From: Roseibium salinum
Lineage (GTDB): Bacteria > Pseudomonadota > Alphaproteobacteria > Rhizobiales > Stappiaceae
DNA length: 64,000 nucleotides
Direction: 5' to 3'
NCBI RefSeq assembly: GCF_026240905.1
Contig: NZ_JAPEVI010000003.1
Location: forward strand, 868,001 to 932,000
Of this stretch, positions 27,590-38,276 are shown piece after piece. Under the pieces are notes generated by a model. The model did no database searches. It was given only the letters and a program-made list of their open reading frames with translations, and had not been told where the DNA came from. Position 1 is the first letter of the stretch. Each line of letters opens with the position of its first letter. Both the position numbers and the translations under genes were made by a program.

Positions 27590-28579
27590 CTATTGCGGCG
27601 CCGGTCCTGTCGAAACCCGTTTGATCAACGAACCGTCGATCATCTCGTCTCCGATATCCGATGATTGGCTGAACAGCAGTTCGACTGCCCGCCGCGCCAG
27701 CGTATCGGTCGGCTGACGTACGGTCGTGAGGCGCGGCACGACGAGGTTGGCGAGCAGAATGTCGTCAAAGCCTGTCACCGACAATTCACGTGGCACATCA
27801 ACATTAAGGTCCCGCGCAGCGCGCAGTGCCCCGATGGCCTGCTGATCGCTGGCTGCGGCAATCGCCGTAGGGCGATCCTGAGGCGAGCGCGAAAGGAGGT
27901 CGCGAGCGATCTTTTCTCCGGATTCATAGTCGAACTTTCCGAAGAAGACCTCCAGCTCCACTTCGTCACTGAGCTGCTTCATGCGCGTGACGAAACCCTT
28001 TCTGCGTGCCCGTCCGGCTTCGGTATCAGGCGGTCCGGCGACGTAGGCTATGCGACGATGCCCCAGCTCAAACAGATGGCTCGCAATAAGTGCGGCGGCT
28101 TGTGCGTGATTGGTCGAGACCAGAGGAAAGGCGCCAAAACGCCGGTCGAGCGAAATGATCGGGATCGGAGATTTGAGTTGCAAATCGGGATTGTCGCTCG
28201 ATGCAATCGCGATAATCCCGCGCACCGACCTGTCCAGAAATGCCACAACATGGTCCTGTTCGGCCTCACGGTCGTCATGTGAACTCGCCAGCATGAGGGA
28301 ATGGCGGTAGTCCTGCGCTGCCCGTTCAACGCTGGCTGCCAGCTGTGCAAAAAACGGGTTGGTGATGTCAGGAACGATGAGACCGATGACATCCGTTCTG
28401 CGGGTTCGCAAGGCTCTTGCGGTCACGTTCGGCCGGTAGCCGAGTGCCACAATCGCCTCATTCACCTTTTCGCGCAGCGATGGCTTGACTGCGGCCTCGC
28501 CCGCCAGAACACGCGAAACAGTGCCGACGGATACACCCGCACGCTCCGCAACATCTTTGACTGTGGGCATCTTGGACAT
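27590..28579 (-). CDS. LacI family transcriptional repressor
   Basis: The 329-residue protein has a LacI helix-turn-helix (TVKDVAERAGVSVGTVSRVL) and hinge helix, then a periplasmic-binding-protein-like sugar domain (IGLIVPDITNPFFAQLAASVE). It lies within the transport operon and probably represses it. Two identical ATGAAACGTTTCAT palindromes in the divergent promoter region, of the standard LacI-type form, are its probable operators. The inducing sugar is likely the transported one. Confidence 0.92.
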   Translation of the reverse strand: MSKMPTVKDVAERAGVSVGTVSRVLAGEAAVKPSLREKVNEAIVALGYRPNVTARALRTRRTDVIGLIVPDITNPFFAQLAASVERAAQDYRHSLMLASSHDDREAEQDHVVAFLDRSVRGIIAIASSDNPDLQLKSPIPIISLDRRFGAFPLVSTNHAQAAALIASHLFELGHRRIAYVAGPPDTEAGRARRKGFVTRMKQLSDEVELEVFFGKFDYESGEKIARDLLSRSPQDRPTAIAAASDQQAIGALRAARDLNVDVPRELSVTGFDDILLANLVVPRLTTVRQPTDTLARRAVELLFSQSSDIGDEMIDGSLIKRVSTGPAPQ

Positions 28580-28595
28580 ACTGCCGGTCCCGTCA

Positions 28596-29507
28596 CTATT
28601 TGACTGCGCCTGCGGTCATGCCGGCAATGATATGCTTTTCCAGCAGAACACCGACGAAGACCAAGGGAAGAATGCCGGCAGTGGAAAGTGCCGCCATGGA
28701 CCACCAGTTGATGCCCTGGCTGCCGGTCTGGCTGGCAATCATCACGGGCAGGGTATTGGTGTGGGTGGAAGTCAGGAGTGCCGCAAAGAAGTACTCGTTC
28801 CAGCAGAGTATCAGCGCCAGAATGAATGCGGCCACCATTCCCGGAAGGATCAGGGGCACGACGATGCGCAAGAAGGCGCCCCAGATTGACAGGCCGTCGA
28901 CGAGCGCAGCCTCCTCGAGTTCCACCGGCACGGTCGCGAACTGATCGCGCATGATCCAAACGACGATCGGCAGGACCATCAGCGTATAAACCGCGATCAT
29001 GCCCGAATAGGTGTCGAGAAGCGCAAGCTCCTTGTAGAGAACCAGAAAAGGCAGTGCGAGAACGACCGGCGGCATGATCAGCTGCGACAGGAAGAAGAAT
29101 GAAATATCGGAATTGCGCATAAAGCCGAACTTGTAGGAGAAGCGGCTGAGGCCATAGGCCGCGAGAGTTCCCAGGACCACCGCGAAGGTGGACGCGGACA
29201 CCGAAATGATCGAACTGTTCCAGAGCCTGCGCATGAATTCTTCGCGCACGGTGGAAGTTTCAAAAATGGTGTCGGGAGAAAGCCCAAGCGAACGCCAGCC
29301 GAGCCAGCTGGGTTCGAAATTGAACCACGGCACCAGGTTGCCACGCATCACGTCGGCCGCGGTCTTGAACGAGGTGGAAACCGTCCAGAAAAGCGGGAAG
29401 ATGCAGACGATCGCCCAGGTGATGAGCAGGCCGTAGACGACGAAACGCATCGCCCACCAGCGCATGCATTGACCGCGACCGTATTTGTCGAAATCGATCG
29501 AAACCAT
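28596..29507 (-). CDS. carbohydrate ABC transporter permease (CUT1, MalG-like)
   Basis: The 303-residue inner membrane protein has six predicted helices and the EAA loop EEAALVDGLSIWGAFLRIVVP that docks with the ATPase. The ATG at 29507 overlaps the previous permease's stop by one base (TGATG), so I use it although the frame is open to 29807. With the partner permease it forms the CUT1 channel for a sugar. Confidence 0.93.
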   Translation of the reverse strand: MVSIDFDKYGRGQCMRWWAMRFVVYGLLITWAIVCIFPLFWTVSTSFKTAADVMRGNLVPWFNFEPSWLGWRSLGLSPDTIFETSTVREEFMRRLWNSSIISVSASTFAVVLGTLAAYGLSRFSYKFGFMRNSDISFFFLSQLIMPPVVLALPFLVLYKELALLDTYSGMIAVYTLMVLPIVVWIMRDQFATVPVELEEAALVDGLSIWGAFLRIVVPLILPGMVAAFILALILCWNEYFFAALLTSTHTNTLPVMIASQTGSQGINWWSMAALSTAGILPLVFVGVLLEKHIIAGMTAGAVK

Positions 29508-30625
29508 CAGAGCCTTCCTGTCATCCGCCTTACGATGCGGTCGGAGATCTTCATGAGCACGGTCATGCCCAGAACAATAACCACCAGATATACAATCGCG
29601 AGCAGGGTGCCGTATCCGACATTGGAGCGGTCGCGGTATTCCCGGTAGATGAAGCTGGTGACCGAATCCGTTGCGCCGCCGGGACCACCGGCCGTGACCG
29701 TAATGATGATGTCCGCCAGTTTGAGCTTGAAGATGATCCGGATCATGATCGCCGTGACGGAAACCGGCAGCATGAGCGGGAAGATGACCTGCCAGAAACG
29801 TTGCCATTTCGTGGCACCATCCACCTCCGCAGCTTCCAGCACTTCCTTGGACATGGACTGCAGCCCGGCGAGAAGCATGATCATCATGAAGGGAATGAAC
29901 GTCCAGGCATCCATGATCATGACGGAGAGCTTTGCCGTCAGGGGATCGCCGAAGAACGATGGGTTTTCCCAGCCGAGCCAGCGGGCAAACCGTGCGATCG
30001 GGCCGAAACGGGGTTCAAGCATCGATTTTCCGACCATCCAGCTCACGGCCACCGGCGAGAGCATCAATGGCACAAGAAAGGTCACGCGCCAGAATTTGCG
30101 GGCAACGATCTGCTGGTTCAAGAGCAAAGCCAGTCCGAAGGCGATCGCGTACTCAACCGCAATGGCCAGGCAATAAAGTATCATGTTGACGAGGGCGTTG
30201 GCGTAGAACGGATCCGTGATCATCCTGCGCAGATTATCGAGCCCGTTGAAACGCCGGCCGGTTAGCGACGCAAGGTTCCAGTCGGAAAAACCGATCCACA
30301 GTGCAAACAGCAGCGGAAACACCACCATCGACACCACGAAAAGGGCTGCCGGCAGAACGAAGAGGGCTTTTTTGCCGGCCTCACCGTAAATGACCACGCG
30401 GGTGACACAGAGCACCGTTGCCCAGAGAAAATAAGCGTAAAGGATCGGACGCCAGTTCTCGAAGCCCACGGCGATCCAGCCCAGGTCATGGCTGGCCTGC
30501 AATGCAAAGGAGAACAAAAACCACGCAGCACTCAGCCAGAGCGCCAATCGGGCCCAGAAACTGCGGCTCGCGGAAATGGAGCCGGTTTCGACCGTGTGCA
30601 GCAGGTCGCCTTCGACTGTCGACAT
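29507..30625 (-). CDS. sugar ABC transporter permease (CUT1, MalF-like)
   Basis: The 372-residue protein has two N-terminal helices before the usual six-helix core, and the EAA loop LEAAEVDGATKWQRFWQVIFP. The extra N-terminal helices are common in MalF/UgpA-type partners. It is translationally coupled to the following permease and preceded by the binding-protein gene in the same direction. Confidence 0.93.
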   Translation of the reverse strand: MSTVEGDLLHTVETGSISASRSFWARLALWLSAAWFLFSFALQASHDLGWIAVGFENWRPILYAYFLWATVLCVTRVVIYGEAGKKALFVLPAALFVVSMVVFPLLFALWIGFSDWNLASLTGRRFNGLDNLRRMITDPFYANALVNMILYCLAIAVEYAIAFGLALLLNQQIVARKFWRVTFLVPLMLSPVAVSWMVGKSMLEPRFGPIARFARWLGWENPSFFGDPLTAKLSVMIMDAWTFIPFMMIMLLAGLQSMSKEVLEAAEVDGATKWQRFWQVIFPLMLPVSVTAIMIRIIFKLKLADIIITVTAGGPGGATDSVTSFIYREYRDRSNVGYGTLLAIVYLVVIVLGMTVLMKISDRIVRRMTGRL

Positions 30626-30690
30626 GATATTCCTCGCCCGGACCGGAAGGCGCTGGCGGAGAGGTCCCCGCCAGCGGATTTGCTAAACGA

Positions 30691-32330
30691 TCAAAGCCCC
30701 AGGCTGGCCCTGTACAGCTTCAGTTGGCTTTCGCGGCCGATCTGGTCGGTGATCTTTTCCCAAGCTGCGGCAATCGCGTCCGCGGTTTCCTGGGCAGACT
30801 GGTATTGTCCGGCAAAACCCTTTGCCAGTTCGTCTTCCGCCACGGAATAGTACTGAAAGATCCCGGGGATCCGAGGTTCTATGGCTGCATTCGGATGGTT
30901 GTAGCTGTCCGCGTTTGAGCCGAGGTAGTCCTCGACATAGGCGCGATCGTAGCCTGCGGCCTCCCATTCGTCGTAATTGAAGTTGGATTGACGATAGGGC
31001 TGAAAGCCGGACGGATAGGCGGACGTCCACAGCGAGATGTCCTTTCCACCCAGATGTGCCGCGGCAGACCAGGCTGCCTTGCGCTTCTTGGCGTCGCCGG
31101 ACACGCGTTTGGTCACGTAGATGCCCCAGCCGAGGTAGGCCATGTTCGGCGCTTCGTTGAATTTGTCTTCCCACTCGCCGGTCATGCGATTGTAGACCCG
31201 GTCAGAGCCGGGGTTGAGACCGAAACCGACCACGTCACCAACGACCGAGGTATCGGAAGTACGGGCACTCGAACCGACGTCTCCCCACCACATCAGCATG
31301 GAGCCGGTGCCGGCAAGGAACTGCGAGAACGCCGTGGTACCCGGGTCTGCGTTGATCTGGTCCGCCGGATAGGCATTTGCCGCGATCAGATCCATGACGT
31401 CCTGTATGGCCTGAACCCATGCGGGGTTGTTGACCAGAGGCGCCATGTTTTCGGGGTCGAACAGCCAGGCGGGATCGCCCGGATATTTCGCATAGGCAGT
31501 TGCGCGGTTCTCGATGAAGTAAAAGCCGAACCCGCCCCAGCCCTTAAGCGGGTCGAGATAGCCATAGGCCGGCAACCCGGTGAGCGGGTCGGTCTTGCCA
31601 GCGAGAGCCTTGGAGACTTCGTTGACTTCCTGCCAGGTTTTCGGGGGGCGTTTTTGCCACTGATCGATCCCTCGCCGAAATAGTCCTTCCTGTAGGCGAA
31701 GGTATGGCAGTCGCCGTCAATCGTGACGCGGTAAGTCTTGCCGTCCCAGGTGCCGACAGGCGGCTTCAGGTAGTCCACGAGGTCGTCCGCCTCGATCTGC
31801 TTGCCAACCCAGTCGGGCATCTCATCCAAAAGCCCTCTGCCGGCAGTATCCCCTTCGAATGGAGCACCCATTTCAAGGATGTCGAAGTCGACGGTACCAG
31901 TTGCGATCGACTGTTGCAGGCGGGCGTTATAGTCGGCCTGGGCAAGGTCGATCCAATTGATCTTGGCTCCGGTGTAGGCCTCCCAGGCCTTCAGGAAGCC
32001 GCGGAACAGGAAGTTGTGGAGGTTCTGGTTGTTGAGACCCATGAAGGTCAGCTCAACCCCTTCGAATTCGCCCTCCGCAACATTGGCCTTGGTCGGGCCA
32101 AGGCAGAGTTCGCCGACCTTCTGCCAGTCGGCGTCCGTCGGCGAGCCCTTGCCCACGCCGGGAATTTGCAGGATTTGGGCGCGCACGTCGTCTGCGGCAA
32201 ACGCCCTTCCGGGAAGTCCGCCCACTGCGCCCGCGGCGCCAAGAAGTGCAGCAGCGCTGGCCGTGCCGCGCAGAATGTCGCGACGGCTCGCCTGACGGCG
32301 CATCAGAGCATCGTAAATCTCGACTTTCAT
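30691..32330 (-). CDS. ABC transporter sugar-binding protein with one-base frameshift
   Basis: The N-terminal half (start 32330) carries a twin-arginine-type signal (ASRRDILRG, cleavage near AFA) and a CUT1 binding-protein domain as far as DYFGEG. The C-terminal half continues in another frame from IDQWQKRPPKTW to the stop at 30691. Adding one G to the GGG run (CCC at 31669-31671) would join them into about 546 residues with no other disruption. Either the sequence carries an error there or the transporter has lost its receptor by a very recent mutation. It is the first gene of the leftward operon. Confidence 0.85.
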
Positions 32331-32439
32331 GTGATCTCCTCCACGTTTCATTTCCCTGCCGCCCACCGGTCTTTCGGCATGGTTTTACCGGTCCGGTTTT
32401 TACCTCTGGCTTCGAGCGGAAGTATCTGGTAAGCAAGAA

Positions 32440-32453
32440 ATGAAACGTTTCAT
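32440..32453. promoter_or_regulatory. LacI-type operator O1
   Basis: ATGAAACGTTTCAT is a perfect 14-base palindrome with the central CG expected for LacI-family operators. It lies downstream of the leftward promoter, in the binding-protein gene's leader. Confidence 0.85.
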
Positions 32454-32494
32454 ATCTTGCTTGAAGTGGCTCCTCTTCCCAACTTCGCGTCGAA

Positions 32495-32522
32495 GCATTA
32501 GACGGGAAGGGGAAAATGTCAA
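32495..32522 (-). promoter_or_regulatory. promoter of the sugar transport operon
   Basis: Reading leftward, TTGACA (forward 32517-32522) and TAATGC (forward 32495-32500) are separated by 16 bases, a good sigma70 promoter. It lies between the two LacI-type operators, as expected for repression by looping. Confidence 0.65.
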
Positions 32523-32528
32523 CAGGAA

Positions 32529-32542
32529 ATGAAACGTTTCAT
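32529..32542. promoter_or_regulatory. LacI-type operator O2
   Basis: A second exact copy of ATGAAACGTTTCAT, six bases upstream of the leftward -35 and 89 bases centre to centre from O1 (about 8.5 turns). It also lies on the promoter side of the rightward ATPase gene and could control both directions. Confidence 0.85.
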
Positions 32543-32686
32543 GGAGGAGGTTTCCATAGGATTTCCGCGCCTGGGCAAGGGTGATTATTCTCCCGGTCCA
32601 GTATCTGAAATTCAGCGATTGGATAATGAAAAAGCTTCGAACACGGCTTTGCTGAAGGGGCCGGCCGCGAGGCGAATGGGAGTGAG

Positions 32687-33760
32687 ATGGCTGAGGTCAG
32701 TATTTCCGGGGCGCAGAAGGCCTACGGTGCCGTTAACGTACTTCACGGCGTAGATATCGATATCGCCGACGGCGAGTTCGTCGTACTCGTCGGGCCTTCC
32801 GGCTGTGGCAAGTCCACCTTGTTGCGCATGATCGCGGGACTTGAGAGCATCACGAGCGGAACCATTTCAATCGGCGGTAAGGTGGTCAATCACCTGCCGC
32901 CGAAAGATCGAGACATCGCGATGGTATTCCAGAGCTACGCACTTTATCCGCACAAGACTGTGGCCGAAAACATGGTCTTTGCGTTGCGCCTGCAGAAGAT
33001 GCCCGCCGATGTAATCAAGCAGCGCCTAAACGCGGCCGCCGAGACCCTCGATCTTGCTCCCTATCTTGACCGCTATCCGCGCCAGTTGTCCGGAGGACAG
33101 CGTCAGCGAGTGGCCATGGGGCGGGCCATTGTCAGATCCCCGCAGGTGTTCCTGTTTGATGAGCCCCTGTCGAACCTTGATGCAAAGCTGCGCGTGCAGA
33201 TGCGCAAGGAGATCAAGGAACTGCACCAGCGGCTGAGGACGACGACGGTCTATGTCACCCACGACCAGGTCGAGGCGATGACCATGGCCGACAAGATCGT
33301 CGTCATGCAGGGTGGCAATATCGAGCAGATCGGTACACCGCTGGAACTCTACGATTGGCCCACCAACACATTTGTCGCAACCTTCATCGGCTCGCCCTCG
33401 ATGAACCTCTTGAAGGGAACCTACAAAGCGGACGGCAACATATTTGTCACCGAAGAGGGTGATGAAATCGCACTCAGCTTCAAACCGGATGCAGTCGAGG
33501 GACAGGCTGTCCTGCTTGGTGTGCGACCCGAGCACCTGTCGCTTGCCGAAAGCGGTCTGAAGGCAACCGTCAGCGTGACCGAACCGACCGGTCATGAAAC
33601 CATGGTGTTCCTACGCTACGGCGGCAGCGAAATCGTTGCGGTTTTCTCCGAGCGCCATGATTTCAAGCCGGGTGAGGACGTCGCCATCGCCGCTCGCGCA
33701 GAAAAACTGCACCTATTCGACAAGCAAACGGGCAGGACGCTGCGGCCCGGTCCGGCTTGA
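32687..33760 (+). CDS. CUT1 sugar ABC transporter ATPase (UgpC/MalK-like)
   Basis: The 357-residue protein has Walker A GPSGCGKST, the Q-loop VFQSYALYPH, signature LSGGQRQRVAMGRA, Walker B VFLFDEP and the switch His in YVTHDQ, followed by a C-terminal regulatory OB-like (TOBE) domain. It is the only ATPase of the locus and is transcribed divergently from the permeases and binding protein. The MalK-type C-terminal domain indicates service to a CUT1 system. A ribosome site is only weak before the ATG at 32687. Confidence 0.94.
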   Translation: MAEVSISGAQKAYGAVNVLHGVDIDIADGEFVVLVGPSGCGKSTLLRMIAGLESITSGTISIGGKVVNHLPPKDRDIAMVFQSYALYPHKTVAENMVFALRLQKMPADVIKQRLNAAAETLDLAPYLDRYPRQLSGGQRQRVAMGRAIVRSPQVFLFDEPLSNLDAKLRVQMRKEIKELHQRLRTTTVYVTHDQVEAMTMADKIVVMQGGNIEQIGTPLELYDWPTNTFVATFIGSPSMNLLKGTYKADGNIFVTEEGDEIALSFKPDAVEGQAVLLGVRPEHLSLAESGLKATVSVTEPTGHETMVFLRYGGSEIVAVFSERHDFKPGEDVAIAARAEKLHLFDKQTGRTLRPGPA

Positions 33761-33960
33761 AGCCCAGCATAGGACGGGTTCGCCGTTTAATGAAATCGGT
33801 GATCCTCGACTATGTTGTTGAGATATTCGATCTGCATCGGACAACCGAAGCGCCGCAACAATCGATCGATCCCATTGATCCTGGCGGCGTAGGTGCCATG
33901 CTTATCGATCACGATCTTGCGCGGCATACCGTTTGCTTCCTGAGCACGTGCGAAGAATTT
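33757..33960 (-). pseudogene. IS6-family transposase relic
   Basis: On the minus strand, a frame with KFFARAQEANG and PRKIVIDKHGTYAA continues to EYLNNIVEDHR and, after a one-base shift, KRRTRPMLGF. This is the C-terminal half of an IS6/IS26-type DDE transposase with the second Asp and the Glu regions. It ends against the ATPase gene's stop codon; the N-terminal part and both element ends are missing. Confidence 0.75.
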
Positions 33961-34341
33961 GTTGGCCGGCCATGTCAGCGAGCAATGATAGGGTTTTCCG
34001 TCAAACCTCCATCAATGATCGAGACGATGAGCCTGCCTCACGAACGCGGCGGCCCTGGAAACGACGCTGCTACCCCAGCGAAAGATCGGTTTTATCAGAA
34101 ATTGACAGGGCGCCCATAGAAAGCACCTTTTCCAATCGACTGCGCGCGATGTTCAACTGCAAGCCGGTCGGCCTTCGCAAAGCGGATGACGGAGAGGGCG
34201 TACGGGGCTGGTGGTTCGATCTTTGGCAATGTTCTAAAGCTGCGGAGGAATTTAGCCCGTGCGAACGGCAGCTATCCGACCAAGTCGTTCAGAAGCTGTC
34301 TGGCAGCAAGGGGCGCCAGAGCCGCCATTAAAATGCACGGA
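33961..34341. other. 381-base stretch without a recognised gene
   Basis: It lies between the IS6 relic and the nrdJ terminator. Open frames here lack codon pattern and known motifs. It may be further decayed mobile DNA. Confidence 0.4.
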
Positions 34342-34379
34342 CAAAAAGAACCCGCCCGATCGTCTCCGATGGGCGGGTT
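34342..34379 (-). terminator. terminator of nrdJ
   Basis: AACCCGCCC (34349-34357) pairs with GGGCGGGTT (34371-34379). Read leftward, the direction of nrdJ, the stem is followed by CTTTTTG, giving a classic terminator about 80 bases after the nrdJ stop. Confidence 0.85.
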
Positions 34380-34460
34380 TCTCATTTCAGGGCCGTTTGA
34401 GCCGCTTATTGGCCCAAATCGTCAATCCTATGCGACTCGGGACAACAATCAGTCTCTTCC

Positions 34461-37400
34461 TCAGCTGCAGCCGTTCGTTGCGCCGCAGGTGTCGCATTTC
34501 AGGCAGGTGCCGTTGCGGACCATGGTGAAGTTGCCGCATTCCGAGCAGCTTTCGCCTTCGTAGCCTTTCATGCGGGCCTGGGCGATCTGCTGGGCAGCCG
34601 AGGAGGCCTGCGGGGCAGGGGCGGTGGAGAACTCCACGGCTGCGGCGGCTTCGGAACCGCGGGCGAAGGCCTTTGCAACCGCGGAGACCTGACCCGAGGG
34701 GGCGTTGGAGGTCTTGACCGAGATGGCGTCGGTTGCCTCGCCGGCCGGGTCGGAGGACCTGGAGACCAGGCGGAAACGCTCGGTCTGGCCGCGGACGAGG
34801 CCGTGGGACACAACGCCGGAGTCGCCCTTTTCCATGTTCTTGACCGCGCCGGCACTCACCGGACCAGTGAAGGCTTCGAGCGGAACGTGGGCGAGGTCGT
34901 GGCGGCCGAGATAGGAAACCGCCAGTTCGCGGAACACGTAGTCGAGGATCGACGTGGCGTTCTTGATCGCATCGTTGCCCTGGACCATGCCGGCCGGCTC
35001 GAACTTGGTGAAGGTGAAGGCGTCGACATATTCTTCGAGCGGCACACCGTATTGCAGGCCGAGCGAGACCGAGATCGCGAAATTGTTGATGAACGCCCTG
35101 AGTGCGGAGCCTTCCTTGTTCATGTCCAGGAAGATTTCGCCCAGGCGGCCGTCATCATATTCGCCGGTCCGCAGGAAGATGGTGTGGCCGCCGATCTTGG
35201 CCTTCTGGGTATAGCCCTTGCGGCGGGCCGGAAGCTTCTCCTGTTCACGCACGACCCGCTCGACGATACGTTCGACGATGCGTTCCGCCACCACTTCGGC
35301 GCGTGCGGCATGCGGTCTGGCGGCGAGTTCCTCGAGCAGATCCTCCGCCTCGTCGTCGTCATCGGCCAGAAGCTGCGAGTTGAGCGGCTGGGACAGTTTG
35401 GAGCCGTCGCGGTAAAGCGCATTGGCCTTGAGCGCGAGCTTCCAGGAGAGCATGTAGGCTTCCTTGCAGTCCTCGACCGTCGCATCGTTCGGCATGTTGA
35501 TCGTCTTGGAGATCGCGCCGGAGATGAACGGCTGGGCGGCGGCCATCATGCGGATGTGGCTTTCCACCGACAGGAAACGCTTGCCGATGCGTCCGCACGG
35601 GTTTGCGCAGTCGAAGACCGGATAATGCTCCTTCTTCAGGAAGGGGGCGCCTTCCAGGGTCATTGCGCCGCACACATGGGTGTTGGCGGCTTCGATCTCG
35701 GATTTGGAGTAGCCGAGGAAGGTCAGCAGATCGAATTCCGGATCCTGCATCTGCTCGTCGGTGACGCCGAGTGCCTTCAGCTGCTCGTCGCCGAGCGTCC
35801 AGCGGTTGAAGACGAACTTGATGTCGAAGGCGGACTTCATGCCGTCCTTCAGCTTCGCCAGGCTCTCATCGGTAAGGCCCTTGGCCTTCAGTGCCGCCGG
35901 GTTGACTCCCGGGGCCTGATCGAGGGTGCCATGGCCGACGGCATAGGCTTCTATCTCGCCGATCTCGCTTTCCGAATAGCCGAGCATACGCAGGGCTTCG
36001 GGCACGGCGCGGTTGATGATCTTGAAGTAGCCGCCGCCGGCCAGCTTCTTGAACTTCACCAGGGCGAAGTCCGGCTCGATACCGGTGGTGTCGCAGTCCA
36101 TGACCAGGCCGATGGTGCCCGTCGGTGCGATGACGGTCGACTGTGCGTTGCGGAAGCCGTTCTTCTCGCCCAGTTCGAGCGCGCGGTCCCAGGCTTTTCT
36201 TGCCCGTTCCACAAGCACCTGATCCGGACAGGACGCATGGTCCAGCGCCACCGGGGGAGTGTTCAGGCTTTCGTAGCCCTCAGCCTCGCCATAGGCGGCG
36301 CGGCGGTGGTTGCGGATGACACGCAGCATGTGCTGTGCGTTCTTCTTGTATCCGGGGAAGGCGCCGAGTTCGCCGGCCATCTCCGCGGATGTTGCGTAGG
36401 CAACACCGGTCATCACGGCGGTCAGCGCTCCGCAGAGCGCACGGCCTTCGTCGGAATCATAGGGAATGCCGGAGGTCATCAGCAGGCCGCCGATATTGGC
36501 ATAGCCGAGGCCGAGCGTGCGGAATTTGTAGGACAGTTCGGCGATTTCCTTGGACGGGAACTGCGCCATCAACACCGAGATTTCCAGAACGACGGTCCAC
36601 AGGCGGACGGCATGTTCGTAGTTGTCGATGTCGAAGGAGCGGTCTTCCCTGCGGAACTGCATCAGATTCAGCGATGCAAGATTGCAGGCCGTGTCGTCCA
36701 GGAACATGTATTCCGAGCACGGGTTCGATGCGCGGATCTCGCCGTCGGCAAGGCAGGTGTGCCAGTCATTGATGGTGGTGTGGTACTGCAGGCCCGGATC
36801 GGCGGATGCCCAGGCGGCATAGCCGATCTGCTCCCACAGTTCCTTCGCCTTGACGGTTTTCAGCGTCTGGCCGGAGCGCCGCGCGGTCAGGTCCCAGGTG
36901 CTGTCCTCGACGACGGCGTTCAGGAAGCCGTCGGTGACGCGTACGGAGTTGTTGGAGTTCTGCCCGGCAACGGTGAGGTAGGCTTCCGGATCCCAATCGA
37001 GGTTGAAAGTCGGGAACTCGATCTTGGTGAAGCCCTGCCTGGCGAACTGGATGACGCGCTGGATATAGTTTTCCGGCAGCATCATCTTTTTCGCGGCGCG
37101 GATTTCCCGCTTCAGTGCCGGGTTCTTGGCCGGGTCGAAGCAATCGCCATTGTCCGCCTCGCAGTTGACGCAGGCGCGCATGATGGCGCTGAGGTGCTTC
37201 TGGCAGATCTTGGAGCCGGTGACGAGCGCGGCCACCTTCTGCTCTTCCTTGACCTTCCAGTTGATGTATTCCTCGATATCCGGGTGATCGACATCGACCA
37301 CGACCATCTTGGCCGCGCGGCGGGTCGTGCCGCCTGACTTGATCGCGCCGGCCGCCCGGTCGCCGATCTTCAGGAAGCTCATCAGGCCGGAGGACTTGCC

Positions 37401-38144
37401 GCCGCCGGAGAGCCGTTCGCCTTCCGCGCGGACATGGGAGAAGTTGGAGCCGGTGCCCGAGCCGTATTTGAACAGACGCGCCTCGCGGACCCACAGGTCC
37501 ATGATGCCGCCTTCGTTCACAAGGTCGTCGCCGACGGACTGGATGAAGCAGGCGTGGGGCTGCGGATGCTCGTAGGCACTCGTGGATTTGGTCAGTTTGC
37601 CGGTCTGGAAGTCGACGTAGAAGTGGCCCTGGCCCGGGCCGTCGATGCCGTAGGCCCAGTGGAGGCCGGTGTTGAACCATTGCGGGGAGTTGGGCGCCAC
37701 CTTCTGGGTCGCCAGCATGTAGCGCAGTTCGTCATAGAATGCGCGGGCGTCGGCTTCCTGATCGAAATAGCCGCCTTTCCAGCCCCAGTAGGTCCAGGTG
37801 CCGGCCAGACGGTCGAAGACCTGGCGTCCGTCGATTTCAGACCCGTAGCGCTCGTCCTCGGGCAGGTCCTGAAGGGCAGCCTCGTCGGCCTCGTGGCGCC
37901 ACAGCCAGGAGGGAACGGTGTTTTCCTCAACCGGCTTCAGCTTTGCCGGCACGCCGGCCTTGCGGAAATATTTCTGCGCCAGGATATCGGAGGCAACCTG
38001 GGAGAACTGGGCGGGGACCTGAACGTTCTCCAGCCGGAAGACAATGGAGCCATCCGGATTCCGGATTTCGCTGGTGGTCGTCCGAAATTCAACACTGGCG
38101 TAAGGCGATTGGCCTTCCTTCGTGTAGCGCCGCTCGATCCGCAT
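34461..38144 (-). CDS. nrdJ: vitamin B12-dependent class II ribonucleotide reductase
   Basis: The 1227-residue protein matches the long alphaproteobacterial NrdJ: substrate-binding and catalytic core with Cys residues in the HACFIQSV and [21 protein letters not shown] segments, a long C-terminal extension and a terminal zinc-like tail (CSECGNFT...[13 protein letters not shown]). It reduces ribonucleotides to deoxyribonucleotides using adenosylcobalamin, with or without oxygen. It is a single-gene unit with a strong terminator. Upstream boxes resembling NrdR sites suggest control by dATP/ATP through NrdR. I saw no cobalamin riboswitch in the leader. Confidence 0.96.
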   Translation of the reverse strand: MRIERRYTKEGQSPYASVEFRTTTSEIRNPDGSIVFRLENVQVPAQFSQVASDILAQKYFRKAGVPAKLKPVEENTVPSWLWRHEADEAALQDLPEDERYGSEIDGRQVFDRLAGTWTYWGWKGGYFDQEADARAFYDELRYMLATQKVAPNSPQWFNTGLHWAYGIDGPGQGHFYVDFQTGKLTKSTSAYEHPQPHACFIQSVGDDLVNEGGIMDLWVREARLFKYGSGTGSNFSHVRAEGERLSGGGKSSGLMSFLKIGDRAAGAIKSGGTTRRAAKMVVVDVDHPDIEEYINWKVKEEQKVAALVTGSKICQKHLSAIMRACVNCEADNGDCFDPAKNPALKREIRAAKKMMLPENYIQRVIQFARQGFTKIEFPTFNLDWDPEAYLTVAGQNSNNSVRVTDGFLNAVVEDSTWDLTARRSGQTLKTVKAKELWEQIGYAAWASADPGLQYHTTINDWHTCLADGEIRASNPCSEYMFLDDTACNLASLNLMQFRREDRSFDIDNYEHAVRLWTVVLEISVLMAQFPSKEIAELSYKFRTLGLGYANIGGLLMTSGIPYDSDEGRALCGALTAVMTGVAYATSAEMAGELGAFPGYKKNAQHMLRVIRNHRRAAYGEAEGYESLNTPPVALDHASCPDQVLVERARKAWDRALELGEKNGFRNAQSTVIAPTGTIGLVMDCDTTGIEPDFALVKFKKLAGGGYFKIINRAVPEALRMLGYSESEIGEIEAYAVGHGTLDQAPGVNPAALKAKGLTDESLAKLKDGMKSAFDIKFVFNRWTLGDEQLKALGVTDEQMQDPEFDLLTFLGYSKSEIEAANTHVCGAMTLEGAPFLKKEHYPVFDCANPCGRIGKRFLSVESHIRMMAAAQPFISGAISKTINMPNDATVEDCKEAYMLSWKLALKANALYRDGSKLSQPLNSQLLADDDDEAEDLLEELAARPHAARAEVVAERIVERIVERVVREQEKLPARRKGYTQKAKIGGHTIFLRTGEYDDGRLGEIFLDMNKEGSALRAFINNFAISVSLGLQYGVPLEEYVDAFTFTKFEPAGMVQGNDAIKNATSILDYVFRELAVSYLGRHDLAHVPLEAFTGPVSAGAVKNMEKGDSGVVSHGLVRGQTERFRLVSRSSDPAGEATDAISVKTSNAPSGQVSAVAKAFARGSEAAAAVEFSTAPAPQASSAAQQIAQARMKGYEGESCSECGNFTMVRNGTCLKCDTCGATNGCS

Positions 38145-38276
38145 TCTCTTCAGTCCCTTTGTCTTCAGGCCCGGCTCTCGTCTAACCGGTTCCTCGTCCG
38201 CATCTCATTCGGCCCGGTGTCTCCACCAGCCCGTTCGCCGAATGCCGCCCTGTTGCTTACAGGCTCTATCCTGTAT

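Noticed and set aside
33933..34331. 132-residue frame after the IS6 relic
   Set aside because: Codon use and composition are unlike the neighbours and no motif is visible.
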